A stretch of DNA of 64,000 nt from CALSMU01 sp965230225 (GTDB lineage Bacteria > Bacteroidota > Bacteroidia > Flavobacteriales_D > Parvicellaceae): positions 372,001-436,000 of the forward strand of contig CBDDKM010000002.1 in NCBI GenBank assembly GCA_965230225.1, read 5' to 3'. The notes under the pieces were generated by a model. It was not told where the DNA came from. It worked only from the letters and a program-made list of their open reading frames with translations, and ran no database searches. The position numbers and the translations under genes were made by a program. Shown piece after piece: positions 1 to 9,700 of this stretch (positions within the stretch are counted from its first letter, which is position 1; every line of letters begins with the position of its first letter).

Positions 1-140
1 CGCTTTTTAAAATGATAGTTCAGGTTTCCCTGACTAATTCCCATCTCATTAGCAATTTTTCTCAAGGTAACATTTGCTATCCCGTACTGGTTAAACAGTT
101 GGTGTGCAGTGTTTAATATTTTAATTTTTGTTTTACTCAC
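1..140 (-). CDS. TetR/AcrR-family transcriptional regulator, 5' part only
   Basis: Only the first 46 residues are in the window; the gene continues past the left edge. They form the start of a TetR-type DNA-binding domain: a first helix (KILNTAHQLFNQYG) and then the helix-turn-helix with the signature IANEMGISQGNLNYHF. Proteins of this family are usually dimeric repressors of adjacent genes, but the ligand cannot be inferred. The start is GTG at 140: an in-frame TAG lies 15 nt upstream and no other start codon intervenes. A TAnnTTTG promoter motif ends only 7 nt before the GTG, so the mRNA may have almost no leader. The gene diverges from the leucine-rich-repeat gene at 342, a possible target. 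Confidence 0.75.
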   Translation of the reverse strand, partial: MSKTKIKILNTAHQLFNQYGIANVTLRKIANEMGISQGNLNYHFKK

Positions 141-147
141 GAAAAGA

Positions 148-155
148 CAAAACTA
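148..155 (-). promoter_or_regulatory. TAnnTTTG promoter -7 element (TAGTTTTG) of the TetR gene
   Basis: Read on the minus strand, TAGTTTTG matches the Bacteroidota primary sigma factor -7 consensus TAnnTTTG. It ends 7 nt before the forced GTG start, so transcription would begin at or next to the start codon. No clear -33 TTG was found at standard spacing. Confidence 0.5.
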
Positions 156-228
156 CACTTTTTTAGTATTGTTGACCTAACAAGGTAAGCATTGCACCAT
201 TCAGAAAATATGATCCTAACTATTTTCC

Positions 229-236
229 TATCTTTG
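229..236 (+). promoter_or_regulatory. Candidate TAnnTTTG promoter (TATCTTTG) for the LRR gene
   Basis: TATCTTTG fits the Bacteroidota -7 consensus and is oriented toward the LRR gene at 342, giving a leader of about 100 nt. Assignment rests on the motif and orientation only. Confidence 0.35.
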
Positions 237-341
237 ATATGATAGCCTACCTGATTAATATCACCAGATTTCAACAGATATTTTGCCACACAACATGAAT
301 TTCTGGGATGATTTTTGATGCAAAATTGAGAAAATAACCAC

Positions 342-2315
342 TTGAAATACATTGTTCTATATTGCCTGATCATTTTGTCCAACCTAACTATTGGACAAAG
401 AGTTACCCAAAAACATCAACTGGATTTTGCCGATCAGTTGCTGAAAAAAAAGATCATTTCTACCGAAAATTATCAGCAACTCGTTAAAGATATTGAGCAG
501 AAGAAACTCTCCAAAGGGATATTGGAGTTTCTCCCCTATTGCGAGAATGCTAAAGTGATTAAACTCTCTGAAATTGAGAAAAACACTGAAAACAAAGCCC
601 AATATCTGGCAGAGATAATTAATCAAATTGCATCCATTCACCCTGATATACAATACTCCAATTTCTATACTTGCATTAATGGGAGCGGTCCCTGCCCTAT
701 ACCTGATATTACCTACAATTATTCCGTTAGCTTTGAGCACAATCATGTTTACTATCATAGCTATCTGGATACCGAAATAGGAATTCTCTATATGCTTAAC
801 ACTGTATTAAGAGACAATAAGTCCAACTATCAGATAGTATTGGTTTATAATGAAGATGCTAATTCTGGAGCTGTTGATCAGGAGGAGGATTTTCGACAAT
901 TTGGAGTCATTGCCCTGAAAAAAAGTCAACTGGATGGGTTGGTTTACTATTCGGAAAAGACGGAATTATTTTCCGCAGCATACTACCCAAGATACATTAC
1001 ATCCTCTAACAAGAAAAAAGCCATTGCTACCTACAAAGAAATTGGACTTTTTGATCATTTATCTGTACCGGAAATAAGAAAAGCTACTTACAAAGCACTC
1101 AATACAAGGGTTACTAATTTTAACGATATCATCGGGTTTTTCCCTGGTACCGTGTGGCGCTCTAGCTATCAGGAATTGGAGAAACAGCAAAAAATGTATG
1201 TTTACCTCACTGACCAACTCATGAATCTTAGTAAAGGAGACCTACAGCTAACCGAATTAGATGATGATTGGGAAAAAGCAAAAAAGCATTATCAAGATGG
1301 ATCGTTAAGTTTTAAATGGGGAGATAAGTCCTACCATTATCCATTTGAAGAGTACTACTTTAACACTCCAGACTACCTCATTTTACTCAACAAACTTTTA
1401 AGCGATCACAAAATAAACAAAGGTTTTAGAAGGCTCTACATTACGGTCACTGACGAACAAAATCAGCACGACTTAAGTATCACCTACCTAACCGACAAAC
1501 AGTATCAGGTTCTATCGGAAAAAGACTATTTATCATTTCTACCTGAGGACCATGTTATGGAAGAACAATGGTATGACTTTGAACGAGGAATTAGAGGTTC
1601 GTGGGAGCAATTTTACCCTAAAGAGAAAGAGATAAAGTACCACTATGATTCTGATGAATTTTATCCGCAACTGGAATGTAAAAGCATTGGGGAGGCACTA
1701 AAAGATCCTGAGAATGTAAAAACCCTTTACCTCAGCCGGAAAAATCTTAGAGAAGTTCCAAAAGAGGTTGGTCAATTGGTAAACCTAAGAAACTTGTATT
1801 TGGAAGGTAATCAGCTAACAACTCTACCTCCTGAAATTGGGAATTTAAAAGAGCTTCGATATTTAAACATCTGGCGAAACAACATCGATTCACTACCAGG
1901 AGAATTGTTTCAACTAAAAAAACTACGGCAACTTATACTTAGCGAAAATAACTTGACCACTCTACCTCCAGAGATTGGTCAGTTAGAGAGTTTAGATCAA
2001 CTTTTCCTTTACGAAAATCAGTTAACATCCATCCCTCCTGAGTTTGGGCAGTTAAAGAATTTAACCTGGTTAAAACTAAACGACAATCAACTAACCTTTC
2101 TACCTCCTGAGTTTGGAGATTTATACAAACTCCACTGGTTAGATATTTCGAGCAATAAGCTCAAAAAACTGCCTCTGGAATTTAATCGATTATCGGGAGT
2201 AGATAGCTTTACCTATGGTAATAATCTCTTTGATGAAGAAGAATTAAAAAGAATAATGGCCTGGCAGCAAAAGCAACTGGAACGCATGTTTTGGACCAGG
2301 CCATTAGTGGATTAG
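342..2315 (+). CDS. Secreted leucine-rich-repeat protein of unknown function
   Basis: A 657-residue protein. The N-terminus (MKYIVLYCLIILSNLTIG) is a signal peptide that starts at a TTG codon; an in-frame TGA at 327-329 leaves no upstream alternative. Residues of about 20-450 match no family I recognise; they are rich in Tyr, Trp and charged residues. Residues of about 460-625 form seven leucine-rich repeats of 23 residues with the pattern LxxLxLxxNQLTxLPPEfGqL, the bacterial LPxxIGxL type that usually binds proteins. There is no T9SS sorting domain or membrane anchor, so periplasmic location is the simplest reading. It diverges from a TetR gene. No terminator follows closely; the first hairpin in this direction is at 2689. 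Confidence 0.8.
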   Translation: MKYIVLYCLIILSNLTIGQRVTQKHQLDFADQLLKKKIISTENYQQLVKDIEQKKLSKGILEFLPYCENAKVIKLSEIEKNTENKAQYLAEIINQIASIHPDIQYSNFYTCINGSGPCPIPDITYNYSVSFEHNHVYYHSYLDTEIGILYMLNTVLRDNKSNYQIVLVYNEDANSGAVDQEEDFRQFGVIALKKSQLDGLVYYSEKTELFSAAYYPRYITSSNKKKAIATYKEIGLFDHLSVPEIRKATYKALNTRVTNFNDIIGFFPGTVWRSSYQELEKQQKMYVYLTDQLMNLSKGDLQLTELDDDWEKAKKHYQDGSLSFKWGDKSYHYPFEEYYFNTPDYLILLNKLLSDHKINKGFRRLYITVTDEQNQHDLSITYLTDKQYQVLSEKDYLSFLPEDHVMEEQWYDFERGIRGSWEQFYPKEKEIKYHYDSDEFYPQLECKSIGEALKDPENVKTLYLSRKNLREVPKEVGQLVNLRNLYLEGNQLTTLPPEIGNLKELRYLNIWRNNIDSLPGELFQLKKLRQLILSENNLTTLPPEIGQLESLDQLFLYENQLTSIPPEFGQLKNLTWLKLNDNQLTFLPPEFGDLYKLHWLDISSNKLKKLPLEFNRLSGVDSFTYGNNLFDEEELKRIMAWQQKQLERMFWTRPLVD

Positions 2316-2497
2316 TTCAAAGTAAGGGGTAGACCTTTGATGTAAATACTGGATAATCTCAATTCTCTGTATTGAGCCAGTGTAATAGAAAGAATAACTT
2401 GTCCTACCTTAGTTTGAAACTCCACTTTGTTGTTGTTTTTAACCACTTGAAGTTGTTCTTCGTGATCATCCGGGGAAAACATATTCATTAAACTCAT
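2312..2497 (-). CDS. Small hypothetical protein (61 aa)
   Basis: A 61-codon frame beginning MSLMNMFSPDDHEEQLQVV and ending IYIKGLPLTLN. It overlaps the stop codon of the convergent LRR gene by 4 nt. Codon choice resembles its neighbours and the sequence looks like a compact soluble peptide with an alternating hydrophobic strand pattern (VEFQTKVGQVILSITL). I recognise no family and see no TAnnTTTG motif upstream. It could be a genuine small gene or the remnant of a longer one. Confidence 0.4.
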   Translation of the reverse strand: MSLMNMFSPDDHEEQLQVVKNNNKVEFQTKVGQVILSITLAQYRELRLSSIYIKGLPLTLN

Positions 2498-2550
2498 ACC
2501 CCAAATTTCAGGTGGCAGAACATCATTTTTTTACGCTTTGAAATTTATTT

Positions 2551-2571
2551 GATTTGTCTACGATTTGTCTA
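2551..2571. repeat. Tandem direct repeat GATTTGTCTA x2, 11-bp period
   Basis: GATTTGTCTA occurs at 2551-2560 and again at 2562-2571. It lies in the non-coding stretch 2498-2782 between the small ORF and the PorP gene. Spacing of one helical turn would suit a protein-binding site, but no regulated gene is evident. Confidence 0.4.
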
Positions 2572-2688
2572 TGGCAAAAACTCTTCTACCAACCACTGGA
2601 TGAATACCTTTAGCCCACTAAATTTTAAATAAGCACATTTATTTGATTAAATAATGAGCTCATTATATACCCTCTACTTTTATTTATA

Positions 2689-2725
2689 AAACCCTCGCTA
2701 CCCACTAGTTGAGGGTTTATTTTTT
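2689..2725 (+). terminator. Intrinsic terminator, plus strand
   Basis: Stem AAACCCTC (2689-2696) pairs with GAGGGTTT (2711-2718) across a 14-nt loop and is followed by ATTTTTT. It is 374 nt beyond the LRR stop codon, so it either ends a long 3' untranslated region or belongs to an unseen short transcript. Confidence 0.6.
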
Positions 2726-2728
2726 GGC

Positions 2729-2760
2729 AAAAAAAAGCCACTCACTAAATGTGAATGGCT
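2729..2760 (-). terminator. Intrinsic terminator of the PorP/SprF gene
   Basis: On the minus strand AGCCATTCAC pairs with GTGAGTGGCT around a 5-nt loop (one wobble pair) and is followed by a run of eight T. It stands 23 nt after the stop codon of the PorP-like gene at 2783. Confidence 0.75.
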
Positions 2761-2782
2761 TAATTAATCACTGTTAATCTAA

Positions 2783-3685
2783 CTACATACTTGCTGCATC
2801 TCCCTTCTTACCAGGGAGTTGAAACTCAAGATAAAGTTCGTGTGTTCCCACCGAATAATTTCGAATATTCGAAGTGGTATAATCGTAGGAATAACCTATT
2901 CTAAACTGATCTCTTTGAATACCGAACATCATTACCACCGACTCTTGGTTTCTGTAAGATAATCCGGCCCAAAGGTTTTCTTTGTAAATCAATCTGGTAT
3001 TGATATCGAATTGAACAGGTGAAGCCGGTGCCATTTTGAACAATAAAGATGGTTCAATCTTATAATGATTACCTGCCTCGAACGTATATCCACCAGACAA
3101 ATAGTAATGCCTTACCTGTCTGTTTACCCCCTCTACAATATCTCCAAATTTATACTTGTTCTGAAGCAGTTGGGGAACTGATAATCCAGCAAAATAATTC
3201 TCTCCGAAATAATACATTCCAAATGTTGCATCTGGGTTAAACGATTTCTGAGAAGCTCCATTTAAGGTTTGATCTGTTGCTTCATTAAGTACAAAGTTAC
3301 TTCCATCCAAAACGTGCTGACTTAAAGTAGCTGAAAGGCCAAAGGCCAATTTGGATGCGTCATCGATTTGTACGTGGTAAGAATAACTCGCCTGAAATCC
3401 AATGTTTTTTAACGGTCCAGTTACATCGTTATAAAGAATTCCCCCTACACCCATATTGTCTTTCAACTTACTATGGGCACTGATCATTTGCGTTCTGGGA
3501 GCATCTTTAAAACCTGCCCATTGTTGCCTAAATGAAGTGGCTATTGGAATAAAATCTTCTGTACCTGCCGCTGCCGGATTGATCAGGAACTGATTTAACA
3601 TGTATTGGCTATTGAACGTTAGCTGTTGAGCGAATGCACCATTGATTAAAAACAAGGTGAACGTTATTAAAATTGCTTTTCTCAT
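2783..3685 (-). CDS. PorP/SprF family outer-membrane protein (T9SS adhesin partner)
   Basis: A 300-residue protein with signal peptide MRKAILITFTLFLINGAFAQ and the family signature directly after it: QYMLNQFLINPAAAGTED, then SFRQQWAGFKDAPRTQ. The rest alternates as expected for a 14-strand outer-membrane barrel and ends in short strands (YLEFQLPG). In Flavobacterium johnsoniae SprF is needed for secretion of the adhesin SprB, which has a type B sorting domain. Here the gene follows an SprB-like gene by 23 nt on the same strand, so the two are almost certainly co-transcribed and act as a pair. A terminator follows at 2729-2760. Confidence 0.9.
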   Translation of the reverse strand: MRKAILITFTLFLINGAFAQQLTFNSQYMLNQFLINPAAAGTEDFIPIATSFRQQWAGFKDAPRTQMISAHSKLKDNMGVGGILYNDVTGPLKNIGFQASYSYHVQIDDASKLAFGLSATLSQHVLDGSNFVLNEATDQTLNGASQKSFNPDATFGMYYFGENYFAGLSVPQLLQNKYKFGDIVEGVNRQVRHYYLSGGYTFEAGNHYKIEPSLLFKMAPASPVQFDINTRLIYKENLWAGLSYRNQESVVMMFGIQRDQFRIGYSYDYTTSNIRNYSVGTHELYLEFQLPGKKGDAASM

Positions 3686-3708
3686 TTCTAAATGTTTTTA
3701 ATTGGTGA

Positions 3709-6700
3709 TTATCTTAATACTGTTATGGAGCCTGTATACGATTGGTCTTCAGATACCGTGACGACGAAATAATAAACTCCTGCTGGTAAATCCTTTCCTT
3801 CGTAAGTTCCGTCCCAATCGTTTTGATAGTCGTTAGTAGAATACAACAATCCTCCCCAACGGTTATAAATCTCTACTTGAGCATCCGGATAAATGTCCAA
3901 CCCTTGAATCACCCACACATCATTTGCTCCATCCATGTTTGGAGATATTGCTGTTGGTATAACAATACAATCAATATTTTCCGTCAGAATTGGAATCAAC
4001 ATGGTCACTCCACATCCGTCATCGTCGGTTACCACTAATGTATATTCACTGGCCGTAAGTCCAACTATCACCCCTGTTGAATCTCCAGTATCCCAGTTAT
4101 ACGCATAAGGAGGTGTTCCCCCTGAAACCGAAGTAGCGATGCTACCGTCTGCCATATCAGTACAACTTTCATGAACCACATCCACAGTTACTACTAACGA
4201 ATCTGAATCAACAATGGTCACTGCATCCGATAATGTACATCCATTATCGTCGGTAATAGCCACGTTATAAGCGCCTGCTGCCAGGTTAATTGCTGTTGCT
4301 GTAGTTTGCGATGCTGCATCATCCCACGCATATGAATATGGAGGTGTTCCTCCAACTACATTAGTAATGGCCACACCATTATCCAAGCCACAAGTGGTAG
4401 AAATGACAGAGTTTGTATTTACTAATGCATCCGGTTCGTCAATGTCTACTGTTTCAAATGCTATACAACCTGCAGCATCAATTACCTGAACGGTATACGT
4501 TCCAGTAGTCAGGTTAAATGCTGTATCTCCTGTTTGTGTTGATGGGTCATCCCATGTAAAGTTATATGGTGTAACTCCTCCAATTGCACTTGCCACTGCC
4601 ATCCCATCGGAATCTCCATTACAGCTTACATCGTATCCAACCACTATAATGGATGGATCACCTATGTTTCCAATGTATACTGAATTAGTAGCTGTACAGT
4701 TGTTTCCATCGGTTACCACCACCTGGTATAAACCAGCGTAAAGGTTAGAAGCTGTTGCTGTTGTTTGCGCAGATGGATCATCCCATAGATAAGTGTAATT
4801 TCCATCACCTCCAGTTGCTGAAACAGTTGCACTACCATCGTTTTGAGTACAGGTAGCTTCTACTACAGACATTACAGTAGAAATTGGCGCAGGATCTGTT
4901 AAAGTAACTGTTGCCAGAGTTTGACAACCAACTCCATCTTCTACTACAATGTTATAAGTTCCGGATGTTAGCCCTGTAAAAGTTCCGTTCGCCTGGAAAG
5001 TTGAACCTCCATCAATACTGTACTGAAGAGCTCCTGACCCACCCGAGGCAACAACTGTAATGGCTCCATCTGAATCTCCAAAACATCCAGGATCAGTTCC
5101 TGAAACCAGGGTAATTACAGCTCCACCTGCACTACCAACAGTTTCGGTTCCGGTAGTTTGACAACCTGAGGCATCTTCGATGACTACATTGTATACTCCT
5201 GCACTAAGACCAGTAAATGTTCCTGATGCCTGGAAATTTGCTCCTCCATCAATGCTATAGGTTAATGCACCTGTACCACCAGATGCGGTAATGGTTAACC
5301 CTCCATCTCCTGCTCCACAGTTTTCATCTGTAGCATTAGCCGAGTAAGTAATTGCAGATGGTTCTGTTAATGTTACAGTATTGGTAACGATACATCCGTT
5401 ATTGTCTTCAACAGAGATGTTATAAGTTAATGCTGTTAATCCGGTAAACAAGTTACTCGATTGCCAGTTAGTACCTCCATCAATGCTATACTGTATTGGA
5501 GCAGCCCCACCGGAAACAATAATTTCGATCGAACCATCACTTCCTGAATTACAAGTAATGTTGGTGCTATTGATATTAGAAATAGTCGGACCTCCTGCTC
5601 CATTCACTGTTTCAGTTCCGGTAGCCTGACAATTGTTGGCATCCTCTACTACAATGTTGTAAGTGTTGGCTGATAAGCCGGTAAACACACCCGAAGATTG
5701 GAAGGTTGTACCTCCATCAATACTATATTGTAATGATCCTGTTCCACCTGCTCCTGTAATGGTAATTGTTCCATCTCCAGCTCCGCAATTTTCATCCGTA
5801 GCAGAAGAAGTAAATGATACAGCTGCCGGATCAATTAATATACTTGTTCCGGTAGATTGACATCCTCCAGCATCTTCTACCACCAAGTTATAAGTTCCCC
5901 CCGGTAAATTGGTCAATGAATTTCCAGCCTGGAAGGTTGTTCCTCCATCAAAACTGTATTGAAGTGGTGCTGTTCCTCCAGATGCGGTAATAGTAATTGA
6001 GCCATCTGTATCTCCATTACACGTTGGGTGCACTTCAGTTACTCCGGTAATAGTTGCTCCACCAATACTGTTTACACTTTCACTACCGGTAACCTGACAT
6101 CCATTGGCATCTTCGATTACAATGTTGTATATCCCGGCACTTAACCCGGAGAACACATTCGAAGCCTGAAAGGTTGTACCCCCGTTAATGCTGTATTGTA
6201 TTGCCCCATTTCCATTACTTTGAGTCAATGTAATTGATCCGTTTCCTGCTCCACAGTTCTCACCGGTAACAGATGCTGTGTATGTCATCGCTGCCGGGTC
6301 TGTTAGTGTTGCAGATGAGTTGTCTTGACATCCATTTCCATCTTCTACAACAACACTATAGACTCCTGAAGGAGCTGCAAAAGTACCAGATGCCTGAAAG
6401 GTTGTTCCTCCATCGATACTGTATTGTAAAGGACCTGATCCACCACTTGCGGTAATCACTATCGTTCCATTGCCTCCATTACATAATGGATCAGTTTCTG
6501 CAATGTTGGTTATGGATGGCCCTGCACCGGTACCAACTGTTTCTGTTCCGGTGGCCTGACAGCTATTTGCATCTTGCACTACAATGTTATAATTACCAGC
6601 ACTTAATCCGGTAAATGTGGCTGATGCCTGGAAAGTTGTTCCCCCATCAATGCTATACTGTAATGTACCTACACCATTACCGGTAATGGTTATAGTTCCA

Positions 6701-9700
6701 TCCGATAATCCACAATTCTCAGGAGAAGTAGTAGCTGAATAAGTAACGGCAGCAGGATCGGTAAGTGTTACAGTTCCTGTTGCCTGACATCCATTTCCAT
6801 CCTCTACAACTACATTATAAGTTGCTGCTGATAACCCGTTAAACGTTCCTGACCCCTGGAAGTTAGAACCTCCATCAATACTATATTGGTAACTACCATC
6901 TCCACCCGCTCCTGCAAGCACTATTGATCCATCTGAAGCTCCATTACAAATAGGATCTGTTGGTGTATCTGTATAAGATACAGAAGTTGGGTTAGACAAG
7001 GTAACTGTTCCCATTGCCTGACATCCGTTTCCATCTTCAACCACTACATTGTAAGTAGCAGCAGATAATCCAGTAAACGATCCTGACCCCTGGAAGTTAG
7101 AACCTCCATCAATACTATACTGGTAGCTTCCATCTCCACCTGCTCCAGACAATACAATAGATCCATTAGATGATCCATTACACAACGGGTCTGTTGGTGT
7201 ATCTGTATACGACACTGCTACCGGGTTAGAAAGGGTTATTGTTCCTGTAGCCTGACATCCATTGCCATCTTCTACCACCACATTATAAGTTGCGGCAGAT
7301 AATCCGTTAAATGTTCCTGATCCCTGGAAGTTAGAACCTCCATCAATACTATACTGGTAACTACCATCACCACCTGCTCCTGCAAGTACTATTGATCCGT
7401 TAGACGACCCGTTACAAAGTGGGTTCGTTGGAGTATCCGTATACGAAACCGCTACTGGGTTTGTTAACACTTCCGATGATACAGTAGATTGGTTTCCTCC
7501 ATCATCTTCTGCTATCACATTATATGTTCCTGCCGAAAGACCTGAGAAGGTATTCGACGACTGCCACGTAGTTCCTCCATCAATACTGTATTGATATGGA
7601 GCTGTTCCACCTGAAGCGGTAACTACTATACTACCATTTGATGCTCCATTACAAAGTGGGTTAGTATTTACAGTTGTGTGGGTAACAGTTACCGTAGTAA
7701 CGTTGTATATCCCTACTCCAAACCCCGAAAACCCATTGGTAAATGACGCGGTGAAAGTAACATCGGAGTTAAACGCTCCTAATGTAGCTGCAGGATTGTC
7801 GATAGTAAACGAACCATAATTGGCTGGTGTTACATCATTAATTCTATTGTTTCCTGCTACCTTAATTACCTCAGCATTATTTCTGTTATTTCCTGTAAAT
7901 GTTTCCCAGGCCTGTACTTCAGCTTCTTCGTAATAAAGGGTAACATCAAATGTTCCACTTGGGTTATTATTAGTTGGAACTACCGTATAAGTTTTAGAGT
8001 GTAGGTAATCAGCTGTATTGGTACTTGCAAATTGTAATGCCGTAGGAGTTGAACCATCTCTATCTACCTCAACCGTAACACATCCATAATCATGAGCCGA
8101 AGTATTGGCAATGGTCATCATTACATCCGACGTTGCAGGATCGTAAAAGTGAACTGTTTCGTTAGGTCCTAAATTGGCTGTCATTCCCGAACCAGTATTA
8201 ACCGGAGTTTGAATACTAATAGGAGAATCTCCATTAATCACAATGTTATCCACTGCCAACCCATATAACCAACCTGTTCCATCGCTATAATGGAAAGCAA
8301 ATTGAACGCTAGCGTTACCTACATAAGGTGTAATATCAATGGTGTTTCCTACCCAGCTTCCATCAATTACAGAGGCATTTACCGTTGCTACGGTAGTGTA
8401 TGCACCTCCACCAATGGAAACCTGAACTTCTGCATTTTCGTTATCTCCGTTGTAAGAATTAGCTTCATAATAAGAATCGAAGGTCATTGTACCACCGGTA
8501 TATGCCGTTAAGTCTAATACGGGCATTTCCAACAACACATCATTCTGAACACAGTTACAATCATCATCATCAATCCAGGCAAACTCTGTTGTATTATCTG
8601 CCGGAATAGCATAGGCTCCATTAGGAGTAGTACCCACATTTCCAATTTGGAAAGGAGTATCTCCTGAAGGGTTGGTAGTAGTGAAAGGGGCCATCCCACT
8701 TTCAAAATCTTGTGTTAATATTACGGATGATGTGGTCATCGCCGCTGGTGCAAGGTCATCATCGTTAATGGTTACTGTAACAGTTTGGTTGATCACTCCA
8801 TTGGTAGCGTCTCCCCCATTGGCATTTAAAGTATAATCTAAAGTGATGGTTTCTGCACCTTCTACATAGTTGTCGTTATACACCCAAATTTGAACAGTTC
8901 CCGATAAAGTGGACCCATCGAAAGTAAATGAGGTATTGTTAATGTCGAAGTCGACTCCTTGTGTTGCTGTTCCTCCACTTACGCTTACAGTTACATCGGC
9001 AGGTTGAGATGGGTCAGCTCCAATCGAAATTGGCACATCTAATACATAGTAATCTAAACACCCATTAGACACGTTAGCATCTGGTTCGTCTACCGAATAA
9101 GTATCGGCACCAAATTGAACCATTGGGGTACAAGATGCAATACTAAATGCTGCCACTCTGGTGCTCCACTGAGAAGCCGGGTTGTACATCCCTGTAAACC
9201 AAAATGTTTCTCCATCAGAAGGATCAAGCCCCATCGCATTGTAGTCTCCATAACGGTTAGATGCATTTGCAGCTGAACCTGCTACAATTACTGTTTCTGG
9301 CTCCGTCATAGTCCCCAGGGGGTCACATTCTTTTCTTCCGGTATATCTTAAAGATGGGTAAGTAGTACCACTGGATACGTTATAGGCTAATCCGATCTGA
9401 CCTGTTGCAGAAATTCCGATAGACGGCATCCATCTGTTATCTGTATCCGGCGAGTAAGTTCCTTCCTGATAGATGGCCCATGAACCACCTGTTCCTCCGG
9501 TTCTTCTCAACTCATACCAACGAATTCCTGCTCTGTCTGTTCCATCAACATCGGTTACATGGCAACAAACAATAGATTCGTGAGTTCCAAAATTTCTGTA
9601 GTGAATACGGTTCATTAAAATCTCTCTCAGTGGATCCAATGTAGTTCCGGAACCTGGTTGTGGAATACAGGCAAAAGAAGTGTATCCACAAAGCTCAGAA

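Noticed and set aside
137..758. Minus-strand frames of 81 and 124 codons around the start of the LRR gene.
   Set aside because: The first spans the divergent promoter region, the second is antisense to the LRR coding sequence. Neither has a family match or promoter motif.
3985..7690. Regular repeats of about 230 bp that might be a CRISPR-like or satellite array.
   Set aside because: The period is a multiple of three within one open frame and the units translate to SprB repeats; there are no unique spacers or cas genes.
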